A stretch of 64,000 nucleotides of DNA from Thiomonas sp. X19 (GTDB taxonomy: Bacteria > Pseudomonadota > Gammaproteobacteria > Burkholderiales > Burkholderiaceae_C). Location of the stretch: NCBI RefSeq assembly GCF_900089495.1, contig NZ_LT605203.1, forward strand, positions 1,118,058-1,182,057, in the 5' to 3' direction. Below the pieces are notes generated by a model. It searched no databases and was not told the DNA's origin. It saw only the letters and a list, made by a program, of their open reading frames with translations. Both the position numbers and the translations under genes were made by a program. Below, piece by piece: positions 7,189-17,890 of the stretch. Position 1 is the first letter of the stretch. Each line of letters starts with the position of its first letter.

Positions 7189-9741
7189 TCAGACGGCGGC
7201 CGTGCTGGTGCTGGCGCCGGCGACCGGCTCGAAAGGCTGCGTCGCCGACACTCCGGCGCGCACCGCCTCGATGGCGTCGAGGATGGCTTCGGGCGTGGCC
7301 GGAGCGCGCAGCGGCGGGTCGACGCGGTGGTCGCCCACGGCGGAGACGGCATCGCGGATCGCCAGCAGCACCGAAAACGACAGCAGCAGCGGCGGCTCAC
7401 CCACGGCCTTGGAGCGGTGGATGGTGGGCTGGGCGTTGGGGTTGTCGAACAGCGCGGTGTGCAGCAGCGGCGGGCAGTCGTTGGCGGTGGGAATCTTGTA
7501 GGTGCTGGGGGCGTGGGTGAGCAGCAAGCCAGTCTCAGGAAAACGCCGGGCCGCCCCAAGTTCTCCTGACCCCCGCGTGGGGCCTGACGCCTCAGCGGCA
7601 GGTTTGGGGGCACATTCCTGCCGCCAGACGAGTTCTTCCATCGTCAACCACCCCATGCCCTGGATGAAGGCGCCTTCGATCTGGCCGATGTCGATCGCCG
7701 GGTTCAGCGACTTGCCGGCGTCGTGCAGGATGTCGGCGCGCAGCAGGCGCCATTCGCCGGTGAGCGTGTCCACCAGCACTTCGCTCACGGCCGCGCCGTA
7801 GGCGAAGTAGTAGAACGGGTGGCCGGTCAGGGTTTGCGCATTCCAGTGCAGATCGGGCGTGGTGTAGAAGCCGTCACTCCACAGCTGCACGCGGGCCAGG
7901 TAGGCCTGTTGCACCAGCGTGGCGAAGGGCAGCGTCGTGGCGCCCGCATGCACCTGGCCGCCGCTGAAGCGCACCTGCTCGGCACGGCCGCCGTAGCGGT
8001 CGGCGGCGAACGCGGCGAGGCGCTGACGCAGCGTGGATGCGGCGTCCAGCGCCGCCATGCCGTTGAGGTCGGCCCCGGTGGACGCAGCGGTGGCCGAGGT
8101 ATTGGCCACCTTGTGGGTGTCGGTCGCGCTGCAACGCACGGCGGCGAAGTCCACCCCCAGTTCCTGCGCCACGACCTGCGCCACCTTGGTGTTCAGGCCC
8201 TGGCCCATTTCGGTGCCGCCGTGGTTCACCAGCACGCTGCCGTCGGCGTAGACATGCACCAAGGCGCCCGCCTGGTTCAGATGCGGCACGTTGAAGGAAA
8301 TGCCGAATTTCACCGGCGTCAGCGCCAGCCCTTTTTTCAGCACCGGGCTGCGGCTGTTGAAGGTGGCCACTGCGGCGCGGCGGGCGGCGTAGTTCGCGCT
8401 TGCGGCAAGTTGGTCCACCAGCGGCCCGATGACGTTGTCGGTCACGCCCTGGCCGTAAGGCGTGACATGGCGCTGGCCGACGCCGTAGAAGTTGGCGCGG
8501 CGCACCTCCAGCGGGTCGCGCCCCAGCTTGCGGGCGATGGAGTCGAGCACGAACTCGGTGACCAGCGCGCCCTGCGGGCCGCCGAAGCCGCGAAACGCGG
8601 TGTTGCTCTGGGTGTTGGTCTTGGCCGCATGGCCGTGAATGGCGACGTTGGGCAGCCAGTAGGCGTTGTCCACGTGGCAGATGGCGCGGGTGACGACGGC
8701 GCCCGAGAGGTCGGCCGAGTGCCCGGCGTTGGCGATCAGGGTCACGTCGTAGGCGAGGATGCGCCCGGCGTCGTCGAAGGCCACCTCATGGTCATAGTCG
8801 AAGCCGTGGCGCCGGCCGGTGATGAGAAAGTCGTCGTCGCGGTCCAGGCGCAGCTTCACCGGGCGCTGCAGCTTGTGCGCCGCCAGCGCCGCGCAGCAGG
8901 CGAACTGCGCCGACTGCGACTCCTTGCCGCCGAAGCCCCCGCCCATGCGGCGGCATTCCACCTGCACCTGATGCTGCATCCAGCCCAGCATATGCGCCAC
9001 CACATGCTGCATTTCGCTCGGGTGCTGGGTGGAGCACAGCACGCGCATGCCGGCGTTCTCGGTGGGCATGGCGTAGGCCACCTGGCCCTCCAGATAGAAC
9101 TGTTCCTGCCCGCCCACGCTGAAGCTGCCGCGCAGGCGGTGCGGCGCTGCAGTCATGGCCTGTTGCAGCGCGCCGCGCCGGGCCTCGCGGCGCAAGTGCA
9201 TGGAAGGAAGCACGTAATGGCCTTGCGCGTGCGCCTCGCGGGCCGTCAGCACGGCGGGCAGGGGCTCGGCGCGAATCACCTCGCGTGCTTGGGCCGCGGC
9301 ACGCCGCGCCAGCTCCTGCGATGCAGCCACCACCAGGAACACCGGCTGGCCGAAATAGCGCAAGTCGCCTTCGGCCAGGATGGGGTCGTCGTGCATCACC
9401 GGGCCGCAATCGTTCGTGCCCGGAACATCGTTCGCCGTGTACACCGCCACCACGCCGGGCAGGGCGCGAATGCGGTCCACATCCACCCCCAGCAACCTGC
9501 CGTGCGCCAGCGGCGAAAGCCCCAGCGCCGCATGCAGCGTGCCGGCGAGTTCGGGCGTGTCATCGGTGTAGGTGGCCTGGCCGCTCACATGCAGATGGGC
9601 CGATTCGTGCGGCGGGCTCACACCCACGCGGGCGCCCTCGCGCAGCGCCGGCCACTCGGCCTCGGCCCAGGCGGGGGTGCCGTGGCGGGCAAAGCCCGGG
9701 GTGGCGGGAGGGGCCGGCAGGGGGTCGCGGGGTTTGTTCAT
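7189..9741 (-). CDS. xdhB: Xanthine dehydrogenase, molybdopterin-binding subunit
   Basis: An 850-residue large subunit that oxidises hypoxanthine/xanthine at the Mo centre. It shows the a/b hammerhead region (GQATYTDDTPELAGTLHAAL), GGQEQFYLEGQ, RRMGGGFGGKE, TAFRGFGGPQ and the C-terminal KAVGEPPLLL whose Glu is the catalytic base. The family is usually about 780 residues. The excess lies largely at residues 710-737, where a dispersed repeat (nt 7533-7612) adds a Pro/Gly/Ala/Arg peptide just before THAPSTYKIPT. It is 9 bases after xdhA and forms one operon with it. Confidence 0.95.
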   Translation of the reverse strand: MNKPRDPLPAPPATPGFARHGTPAWAEAEWPALREGARVGVSPPHESAHLHVSGQATYTDDTPELAGTLHAALGLSPLAHGRLLGVDVDRIRALPGVVAVYTANDVPGTNDCGPVMHDDPILAEGDLRYFGQPVFLVVAASQELARRAAAQAREVIRAEPLPAVLTAREAHAQGHYVLPSMHLRREARRGALQQAMTAAPHRLRGSFSVGGQEQFYLEGQVAYAMPTENAGMRVLCSTQHPSEMQHVVAHMLGWMQHQVQVECRRMGGGFGGKESQSAQFACCAALAAHKLQRPVKLRLDRDDDFLITGRRHGFDYDHEVAFDDAGRILAYDVTLIANAGHSADLSGAVVTRAICHVDNAYWLPNVAIHGHAAKTNTQSNTAFRGFGGPQGALVTEFVLDSIARKLGRDPLEVRRANFYGVGQRHVTPYGQGVTDNVIGPLVDQLAASANYAARRAAVATFNSRSPVLKKGLALTPVKFGISFNVPHLNQAGALVHVYADGSVLVNHGGTEMGQGLNTKVAQVVAQELGVDFAAVRCSATDTHKVANTSATAASTGADLNGMAALDAASTLRQRLAAFAADRYGGRAEQVRFSGGQVHAGATTLPFATLVQQAYLARVQLWSDGFYTTPDLHWNAQTLTGHPFYYFAYGAAVSEVLVDTLTGEWRLLRADILHDAGKSLNPAIDIGQIEGAFIQGMGWLTMEELVWRQECAPKPAAEASGPTRGSGELGAARRFPETGLLLTHAPSTYKIPTANDCPPLLHTALFDNPNAQPTIHRSKAVGEPPLLLSFSVLLAIRDAVSAVGDHRVDPPLRAPATPEAILDAIEAVRAGVSATQPFEPVAGASTSTAAV
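7533..7612. repeat. Dispersed GC-rich repeat, copy A, in frame in xdhB
   Basis: About 80 bp with the family landmarks GGGCCGCCCCAAGTT and GACCCCCGCGTGGGGCCTGA, then GCGGCAGGTT. It aligns nearly end to end with the copy at 63385-63466, and both are translated in the same frame on the minus strand. It keeps the xdhB frame open between two conserved blocks. Confidence 0.8.
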
Positions 9742-9750
9742 CTGTCCTCC

Positions 9751-11481
9751 TCAAACCGCGCGCAGGGCTGGCGCCAGGCCGGCCCAGACGCTGGTTTGCG
9801 CTGGGCTCAAAGGCGCGTCGGCCCGGGTCTCCAGCCAGAAGCGCCACAGCAGGTTGCGCGCCACGCGCTGGCGGTGGGCGCTGCTGGCGCGCAGATCGCT
9901 GATGGGTTGGAAGTCGGCGTCCAGCGCCTGCATCGCGGCGCGCACGCTGGCCTCGTTCCAGGGCTGGCCGAGCAGCGCGGCTTCGGCGCTGGCGGCGCGT
10001 TTGACCACTGCCGCCATCCCGCCGAAAGCCAGGCGCACATGGGCCACTTGCTGTTGCGCATCCAGCCGTAGCGCCACGCCGCAACTCAGCGCGGAGATGT
10101 CGCAGTCGTAGCGTTTGGACAGCTTGTAGGCACGAAGCTGCAGCGGTTGAGCTTCATCCGCGTTTGTCGGCAGTGGCAGCTCGATGGCGCGCAGGAACTC
10201 GCCCGGCTGCAGCGCGTTTTTCATGTAGTCGAGATAAAACGCGGCCAGCGGCAGGCGGCGGGTGGCGTTGCCATGTTGCAGCAACAGCACCGCGTCCAGC
10301 GCCAGCAGCACCGGGGCGCCGTCGCCGATGGGCGAGCCGTTCGCCACGTTGCCGCCCAGGGTGCCGGCATGGCGCACCGGGGGGCCTGCGAAGCGCAGCG
10401 CCATTTCGCGCAGCTCCGGCCAGGTTCGCACCAGCGCGGCCCAGGCATCTTCCAGCGGCACGGCAGCGCCGATGCGCAGGGTGTCGCCGGCGCGCTCGAT
10501 GGTCGCGAGTTCGGCGACGCCGCCGATGAAGAGCAGATCGCCGACGTCGCGGAACTGCTTGTTGGTCCACAGGCCGATATCGGTGGCGCCCGCAAGGACG
10601 GTGAGCCTCCGGCCGCTTGCAGCGTCCGCCCGCCGAGGGGGCTGCGGCGTCGCCTTGAGGCGGCTCGGCGCCGACGCCGTGGCTGGCGCCGAATCACCAC
10701 GCGCATTCGCCCGCAGCGAGGCAAAGGCGCGCAAGCTGCGCGGGGCGATGAAGCGGTCGATGCGCGGCCGGCCCTCCGAGTCCGGGAAGGCTGGATGTGG
10801 CGCGGCGTAGATGTAGGGGTCGGGCGTGTCGGCGGCGATGCCTCGCAGCAGCGCGGCGATGGGCTCGGGGTCGAGGCGGGCGGCGGGCAGCGCGAACATG
10901 GCAAGGCCTGCATCCAGGATGGGGCGGTAGCCGGTGCAGCGGCAGAGGTTGCCGGAGAGGTCGTCGGCAAGTTGCTGGCGGCTGGGCCGGGTGCCGGTTT
11001 GCTGGTGGCGTTCGTAGCTTGCGTAGAGCGCCATGACGAAACCGGGCGTGCAGAAGCCGCATTGCGAACCGTGACAATCGACCATGGCCTGCTGCACCGG
11101 GTGCAGCGCGCGGCCGGGTGCCAGCGCCTGCAGGTCTTCCACCGTGAGCAGGGCCTTGCCGTGCAGCGTGGGCAGGTAGCGGATGCAGGCGTTGACCGGG
11201 CGCAGGCGCAGCGGGCCGAGCTGAACGGCGCGGCTGTCGACCCTGGCATCGGCGTTGGCGCAGGTCTCGCCGGACGTGCCGTTGCCCGGCTTGGAGCTCG
11301 CGTGCGCCAGCTCGGCCACCACCACGGTGCAGGCGCCGCAATCGCCTTCGGCGCAGCCTTCCTTGGTGCCGGAGCAGTGGGCATGTTCGCGCAGCCATTG
11401 CAGCACGGTGGTGGTGACGGGCAGGCCGTCCACCTGGGCCAGGCTGCCGCGGTGGACGAAGCGGATGGGTTGGGTGTTCAT
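9751..11481 (-). CDS. xdhA: Xanthine dehydrogenase, FeS/FAD subunit
   Basis: A 576-residue small subunit. The N-terminal plant-type 2Fe-2S domain has GTKEGCAEGDCGAC (38-51). The second 2Fe-2S domain has CGFCTPGF and LCRCTGYRPI. The FAD-binding domain has LTVLAGATDIGLW, GGNVANGSPIGD and the CO-dehydrogenase-type C-terminal domain. Between the FeS and FAD parts (about 259-299) lies a Ser/Ala/Pro/Arg linker that looks repeat-derived. A shorter Gly/Ala-rich loop follows the first cluster. It heads the xdhABC operon, divergent from the LysR gene. Confidence 0.95.
   Translation of the reverse strand: MNTQPIRFVHRGSLAQVDGLPVTTTVLQWLREHAHCSGTKEGCAEGDCGACTVVVAELAHASSKPGNGTSGETCANADARVDSRAVQLGPLRLRPVNACIRYLPTLHGKALLTVEDLQALAPGRALHPVQQAMVDCHGSQCGFCTPGFVMALYASYERHQQTGTRPSRQQLADDLSGNLCRCTGYRPILDAGLAMFALPAARLDPEPIAALLRGIAADTPDPYIYAAPHPAFPDSEGRPRIDRFIAPRSLRAFASLRANARGDSAPATASAPSRLKATPQPPRRADAASGRRLTVLAGATDIGLWTNKQFRDVGDLLFIGGVAELATIERAGDTLRIGAAVPLEDAWAALVRTWPELREMALRFAGPPVRHAGTLGGNVANGSPIGDGAPVLLALDAVLLLQHGNATRRLPLAAFYLDYMKNALQPGEFLRAIELPLPTNADEAQPLQLRAYKLSKRYDCDISALSCGVALRLDAQQQVAHVRLAFGGMAAVVKRAASAEAALLGQPWNEASVRAAMQALDADFQPISDLRASSAHRQRVARNLLWRFWLETRADAPLSPAQTSVWAGLAPALRAV
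10585..10705. repeat. Possible degenerate dispersed repeat in the xdhA linker
   Basis: A GC-rich stretch containing GCCGAGGGGGCTGCGGCG, with inverted GGCGCCGACG/GGCGCCGA elements. It encodes the low-complexity linker between the FeS and FAD domains of XdhA. Resemblance to the better copies is only general, so membership is a weak inference. Confidence 0.35.
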
Positions 11482-11569
11482 CGACGTTTCAGTGCAACAA
11501 GGCGCAGGTGATGTTGCAAGTGGGGTGCCGCAAGTATTGGGCCACGATCCGACAGGGTTGACATATGCT

Positions 11570-11582
11570 GAACTGTATACAA
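11570..11582. promoter_or_regulatory. Candidate purine-regulon operator in the xdhA/lysR intergenic region
   Basis: GAACTGTATACAA, with an 8-bp palindromic core TGTATACA, between the divergent xdhA and lysR genes. The exact reverse complement occurs at 17850-17862 before the BMP gene. A TTGACA hexamer sits 7 bp to its left. The binding protein is unknown: the adjacent LysR is a candidate, but the core also resembles GntR-type sites. Confidence 0.6.
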
Positions 11583-11619
11583 AACATACGTTTCGGCTGA
11601 TGCCGCAAAGGGCTGCACC

Positions 11620-12552
11620 ATGAACAATCCGCTGGACTCCGTCGACCTGCGTCTCATCCGCGTGCTGCATACCGTGCTTGCCGAATCCGGCGTGTCCCGC
11701 GCCGCCATGCGCCTGGGATCGACCCAACCCGCCGTCAGCAGCGCCTTGCGCCGCCTGCGCGCCATCACCGGCGACGAGCTGCTGGTGCGCAGCGGCAACG
11801 CGATGGTGCCCACCGCTTTCGGCGCCAGCCTGATCGAGCCCACCGCCTGCATCCTGCGCGAAGCCCAGCGCCTGGTGGAAGGCGCCGGCCGCTTCGATGC
11901 GGCGCGCAGCACGCGGTTGTTCCGCCTGGCCGCAGCCGACTATATGGACCCGGCCTTCCTGCCGCAGCTCATCGCCACGCTCAAGCGCGAAGCCCCGCAG
12001 TGCGGCGTGGACGTGCTGCCGCTCTCCGCCGCGCTCGACTACCGCCACGCCATGGCCGAGGGCGAGGTGGACGTGGTGCTGGGCAACTGGCTGGAGCCGC
12101 CGCAAGACCTGCATCTCGCGCCGCTGCTGGAGGATGAGATCGTCTGCCTGGTCGCGGCCGAGCATCCGGCGCTGCGCCGCGGTCTCGACCTGCAGCAGTA
12201 CCTGCAGGCCGAGCATGTGGCGCCGTCGCCGCTGCGCGCCGCAGGCGAGGGCGTGATCGACCAGCATCTGCACCATCTTGGACTGCAACGCCGCATCGCG
12301 GTGCATTGCGCCTTTTTCAACCTCATTCCCGGTCTGGTGGCGCGCAGCCTGCTGGTGCTGACCACGGGCCGGCGCTTTTGCCAGCGCTATGTCGAAGCGG
12401 GGCTGGCGGTGCGCATCCTGCCTTGTCCGGTGCCCTTTCCGCCACTGACCTACTACCTGCTGTGGCATGCCCGCGCCCATCACGACACCGCGCACCGCTG
12501 GCTGCGCGAGCAGGTGCGCGAGGCGGCCAGCCGCTCGCCCACGGCCACCTGA
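11620..12552 (+). CDS. LysR-family transcriptional regulator
   Basis: A 310-residue LysR protein. The N-terminal winged HTH spans about residues 5-65 (LRLIRVLHTVLAESGVSRAA, RLGSTQPAVSSALRRLR), followed by the periplasmic-binding-like effector domain. It lies divergent to xdhABC and upstream of guaD and the nucleoside transporter genes. It is therefore the likely local regulator of purine catabolism, with a purine or urate-like co-inducer possible. It resembles the NodD/LeuO-like subgroup with a long linker helix, but no precise subfamily can be named. Confidence 0.88.
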   Translation: MNNPLDSVDLRLIRVLHTVLAESGVSRAAMRLGSTQPAVSSALRRLRAITGDELLVRSGNAMVPTAFGASLIEPTACILREAQRLVEGAGRFDAARSTRLFRLAAADYMDPAFLPQLIATLKREAPQCGVDVLPLSAALDYRHAMAEGEVDVVLGNWLEPPQDLHLAPLLEDEIVCLVAAEHPALRRGLDLQQYLQAEHVAPSPLRAAGEGVIDQHLHHLGLQRRIAVHCAFFNLIPGLVARSLLVLTTGRRFCQRYVEAGLAVRILPCPVPFPPLTYYLLWHARAHHDTAHRWLREQVREAASRSPTAT

Positions 12553-12697
12553 GCCCGCCCCCAGCCCCGGCTTCAACCCTGACAACCCCATCGCAACAAC
12601 CGAACTGCCGCGACCCCGATCGACTTCGTTCCACACGTGCGAAGCACCGAAGTACAAGTGCCATAACCCCAATTCCCTTCCACCGAATTCCATCGCC

Positions 12698-14110
12698 ATG
12701 TCGTCTCCCGCAGCAACTCCTCGCCCGAACCAGCCCCATGCGTCGAACCCGCGCCTCGCGCTGTGCGGCGACATCCTGCACTTCCTGCGCGACCCCGGCT
12801 GGAGCGAGGATGCCGCGGACGCGGTGCAGTTCGAGCCCGACGGCTGGCTGCTGATCGAACACGGCCGGGTGCACGCCGTGCACCCGGCCGACGACCCACC
12901 GGACGCGAGCTGGGCGCGGCAGGACTGGCGCGGCCGTCTCATCATGCCCGGCTTCATCGACCCGCATGTGCACGCGCCGCAGCTCGACGTCATCGCCTCC
13001 TTCGGCGCGGCCCTGCTCGACTGGCTGGAGCGCTACACCTTCCCGGCCGAAGCGCGCTACGCCGACCCCGAGCAAAGCCGCCTCGGCGCCGAGCGCTTCC
13101 TGCATGCCCTGCTGGCGCATGGCACCACCTCGGCGCTGGTCTACGCCACCGTGCACAAGACCAGTGCCGAAGCGCTGTTCGAGGTCGGCCAGCGCCTCGG
13201 CATGCGACTCATCACCGGCAAGGTGCTGATGGACCGCAACTGTCCCGACGACCTGCGCGACGACGTGGAGCAGGCCGAGCGCGACTGCGTCGACCTCATC
13301 GAGCGCTGGCACGGCGTGGACCGCCTGGCCTACGCCGTCACCCCGCGCTTCGCCGCCACCAGCAGCCCGGCGCAGCTGGCCATGGCCGGGCGCCTGCTCG
13401 ACGCCTATCGCGACCGGGACGGCGGGCTGTACATGCAGACCCACGTGGCCGAGAACCGCGACGAGGTGCGCTGGGTCGCCGAGCTGTTTCCCGAAAGCCG
13501 CAGCTATCTCGACGTCTATGCCGCGCATGGCCTGCTCGGCGCGCGCAGCGTGCTGGCCCACGGCATCTGGCTGGACGACGCCGACCGCGCGCTGCTGGCG
13601 CAAACCGGGGCACAGATCGCCTTCTGCCCCTCGTCCAACCTGTTCCTCGGCAGCGGCCTGTTCGACTGGGGCCGGGCGCGCGCCGCAGGGGTGCGCGTGA
13701 CGCCGGCCAGCGACGTGGGCGGCGGCACCAGCCTGTGCGCCCTGCGCACCCTGGCCGACGGCTACAAGGTGCTCGCGCTGCAGGGCCAGCGCCTGCCGGC
13801 CTGGCAAGCGCTGTACGCCGTCACGCTCGGTGCGGCCCAAGCCCTGGGCCTGGCGCACGAGATTGGGCATTTCGCAGCGGGCACGCTGGCCGACGTCGTG
13901 GTCTGGCGCTGGGCCGACGGCCCCGTGCAGCAGCGCCGGCAGGACATGGCACGCAGCTTGCATGAACGCTTGTTCGCGTGGATGAGCCTGGCCGACGAGC
14001 GCAACGTGGCGGCGGTCTATCTGCGCGGATGCAGAATCTCGGCTGCGGTCGCGCACCGGCATGCCGGCGCGGCGCCCGGCCATCTCGGGCCGCAGCCTAT
14101 CGCGCCCTGA
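12698..14110 (+). CDS. guaD: Guanine deaminase
   Basis: A 470-residue amidohydrolase converting guanine to xanthine. Metal-site motifs are PGFIDPHVHAPQLD with His90 and His92, QTHVAENRDEV, the LAHGIWLDD block and SDVGGGTSL, whose Asp is the last metal ligand; the order matches GuaD. The ATG at 12698 has no convincing ribosome site. The start fits the conserved N-terminal LALCGDILHFLRDPG. It lies 14 bases before the ABC transporter ATPase gene and so supplies xanthine for XdhAB. Confidence 0.93.
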   Translation: MSSPAATPRPNQPHASNPRLALCGDILHFLRDPGWSEDAADAVQFEPDGWLLIEHGRVHAVHPADDPPDASWARQDWRGRLIMPGFIDPHVHAPQLDVIASFGAALLDWLERYTFPAEARYADPEQSRLGAERFLHALLAHGTTSALVYATVHKTSAEALFEVGQRLGMRLITGKVLMDRNCPDDLRDDVEQAERDCVDLIERWHGVDRLAYAVTPRFAATSSPAQLAMAGRLLDAYRDRDGGLYMQTHVAENRDEVRWVAELFPESRSYLDVYAAHGLLGARSVLAHGIWLDDADRALLAQTGAQIAFCPSSNLFLGSGLFDWGRARAAGVRVTPASDVGGGTSLCALRTLADGYKVLALQGQRLPAWQALYAVTLGAAQALGLAHEIGHFAAGTLADVVVWRWADGPVQQRRQDMARSLHERLFAWMSLADERNVAAVYLRGCRISAAVAHRHAGAAPGHLGPQPIAP

Positions 14111-14124
14111 ACACGACACCCACC

Positions 14125-15808
<1,684 letters not shown>

Positions 15809-15822
<14 letters not shown>

Positions 15823-16882
15823 ACCCCGCGCCGCGCCCTCGCGCGCCATGTTGTTGCTGTCGCCGCTCGTCGCTTTGGCCGTCACGGTGTTGTTCGGCGC
15901 GGCGATGTTCGCCGTGCTCGGCAAAAACCCGCTGGCTGGCCTGGCGCTGTTTTTCGTCGAGCCGGTGAAAAACCTCTACGGCCTGGCCGAGCTGGGGATG
16001 AAGGCCACGCCGCTGATTCTCTGCGGCCTGGGCCTGGCGGCCTGCTACCGCGCCAATGTCTGGAACATCGGTGCCGAGGGGCAATTCGTGCTCGGTGCCA
16101 TTGCCGCCGGCGGGGTGGCGCTGCAGGCGGGCGACGACACCACGCGCTGGATCCTGCTGCCGATCCTGCTCGCCGGCGTGCTCGGCGGCATGGCGTGGGC
16201 GGCCATCGTCGCCGTGCTGCGCGACCGCTTCAACGCCAACGAAATCCTCACCAGCCTGATGCTGGTGTACGTGGCCCAGTACCTGCTGGACGACCTGGTC
16301 TACGGTCCCTGGAAGGACCCCAACGGCTACAACTTTCCGCAGACCGCGCTGTTCGCCGCGTCCACCACGCTGCCCAAGCTCATCTCCGATACGCGGCTGA
16401 ACATCGGCTTCGCCATCGCCATGGTCGCGGTGGTGGCGATGAGCCTGTTCATGCGCCGCAGCCTGCAGGGCTTTCGCCTCATCGTCGGCGGGCAGGCGCC
16501 GGATGCGGCGCGTTACGCCGGGTTCTCGGCGCGCAAATCGTTGTGGACGGTGCTGCTGCTGTCGGGCGGCATGAGCGGCCTGGCCGGCGCGCTCGAGGCC
16601 GTGGGGCCGCTCGGCCAGCTCACGCCGCACGTGTCGCAGGGCTATGGTTTCGCCGCCATCATCGTGGCCTTCGTCGGCCGGCTCAATGCGGTGGGTATCG
16701 TGTTCTCGGGCCTGCTCATGGCCATGTTCTACATCGGCGGCGAACTGGCGCAGTCGCGCCTGGGCCTGCCCAACGCCATGACCGGGGTGTTCCAGGGCCT
16801 GCTGCTGTTCTGCCTGCTGGCCGCCGACACCCTGGTGACCCATCGCGTACGCCTGGCGCGCAGCGGAGTGCGCCATGCATGA
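15809..16882 (+). CDS. Nucleoside ABC transporter permease 1
   Basis: A 357-residue inner-membrane permease of the BPD_transp_2 family. Hydrophobic helices are clear from residue 14 onward (MLLLSPLVALAVTVLFGAAM and later GIVFSGLLMAMFYIGGEL), with the family blocks WNIGAEGQFVLGAIAA and FNANEILTSLMLVYVAQYLL. The start is set by a GAGGAG site 5 bases before the ATG at 15809. It is translationally coupled to the ATPase by overlap and to permease 2 by an 8-base overlap. Confidence 0.93.
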
Positions 16883-17795
16883 ATTCGCCCTGCTGCTGGC
16901 CTCGGCGCTGTCCGCCGGCACGCCCCTCGCACTGGCCTCGCTGGGCCTGCTGGTCAACGAGAAGTCGGGCGTGGTCAACCTCGGCGCCGAGGGCATGATG
17001 CTGATGGCCGCGATCGCCGGTTTCGCCGTGGCCGTGACCACCGGCAACCAGTGGCTGGCGTTCGGCGCCGGCGCGGTGGTGGGCAGCCTGCTGGCGGCGC
17101 TGGTCGGCCTGCTGGTGCTGTGGCTGGGCACCAACCAGTACGCCACCGGGCTGGCGCTGAGCCTGTTCGGCGCCGGGCTGTCGGCCTTCGTCGGGCTGGA
17201 TTACGTGGGCCGCAACCTGCCGCCGTTCGGCCATGTGCATATTCCGCTGCTGTCGGACCTGCCTTTCGTCGGACCGGCGCTGTTCTCGCACCACCTCATG
17301 GTCTATCTCACCGTGCTGCTGGCGCTGGGCATCCACCTGTTCCTGCACCGCACCCGCGCCGGGCTGGTGCTGCGCGCGGTGGGCGAATCGCCGCAATCGG
17401 CGCATGCGCTGGGCTATCCGGTGCGGCGCATCCGCCTGCTGGCGCTGATGTTCGGCGGCGCGCTGTGCGGCGTGGCAGGCGCCTACCTGTCGGTGATCTA
17501 CACGCCCATGTGGGTGCAGGGCATGACGGCGGGGCGCGGCTGGATCGCGCTGGCGCTGACCACCTTCGCCACCTGGCGGCCAGGCCGCGTGCTGCTCGGC
17601 GCCTACCTGTTCGGCGGCGTGACCATGCTGCAGTTCTACTTCCAGGGCGCGGGCGTGCAGGTGCCGTCGCAGTTGCTGTCGATGCTGCCCTATGTCGCCA
17701 CCATCGTGGTGCTGGCGCTGATGTCGCGCAACCCCGCCTGGATCCGCATCAACATGCCGGCGTCGCTGGGCAAGGTGTTCCGGCCGATGGGGTGA
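16875..17795 (+). CDS. Nucleoside ABC transporter permease 2
   Basis: A 306-residue BPD_transp_2 permease with about eight hydrophobic helices. Conserved segments are LLVNEKSGVVNLGAEGMMLM, GTNQYATGLALSLFGAG, AVGESPQSAHALGYPV and TAGRGWIALALTTFATWRP. The pair of unequal permeases with a double ATPase and a BMP protein is the standard layout of basic-membrane-protein nucleoside importers (NupABC-bmpA). Xanthine, adenine, guanine or their nucleosides are likely substrates, given the deaminases around it. Confidence 0.93.
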   Translation: MHEFALLLASALSAGTPLALASLGLLVNEKSGVVNLGAEGMMLMAAIAGFAVAVTTGNQWLAFGAGAVVGSLLAALVGLLVLWLGTNQYATGLALSLFGAGLSAFVGLDYVGRNLPPFGHVHIPLLSDLPFVGPALFSHHLMVYLTVLLALGIHLFLHRTRAGLVLRAVGESPQSAHALGYPVRRIRLLALMFGGALCGVAGAYLSVIYTPMWVQGMTAGRGWIALALTTFATWRPGRVLLGAYLFGGVTMLQFYFQGAGVQVPSQLLSMLPYVATIVVLALMSRNPAWIRINMPASLGKVFRPMG

Positions 17796-17849
17796 GCCGG
17801 GCCGGGTAGTGCTTTGGGCGCATGGTCCTGTCACACCTTGGCACGAAAA

Positions 17850-17862
17850 TTGTATACAGTTC
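17850..17862. promoter_or_regulatory. Candidate purine-regulon operator upstream of the BMP gene
   Basis: TTGTATACAGTTC is the exact reverse complement of the site at 11570-11582. It lies 28 bases before the BMP start codon, in the only sizeable gap between the transporter genes and the binding-protein gene. It suggests a separate promoter here under the same control as xdh/lysR. Confidence 0.6.
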
Positions 17863-17890
17863 ATGTCACACCATCACTCGGAGAGCGCAG

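Noticed and set aside
7723..10071. A very long open frame (782 codons) on the plus strand opposite xdhB/xdhA
   Set aside because: It is antisense to well-conserved xdh genes, has no family resemblance and the skewed His/Ala/Gly/Arg composition typical of GC-rich shadow frames.
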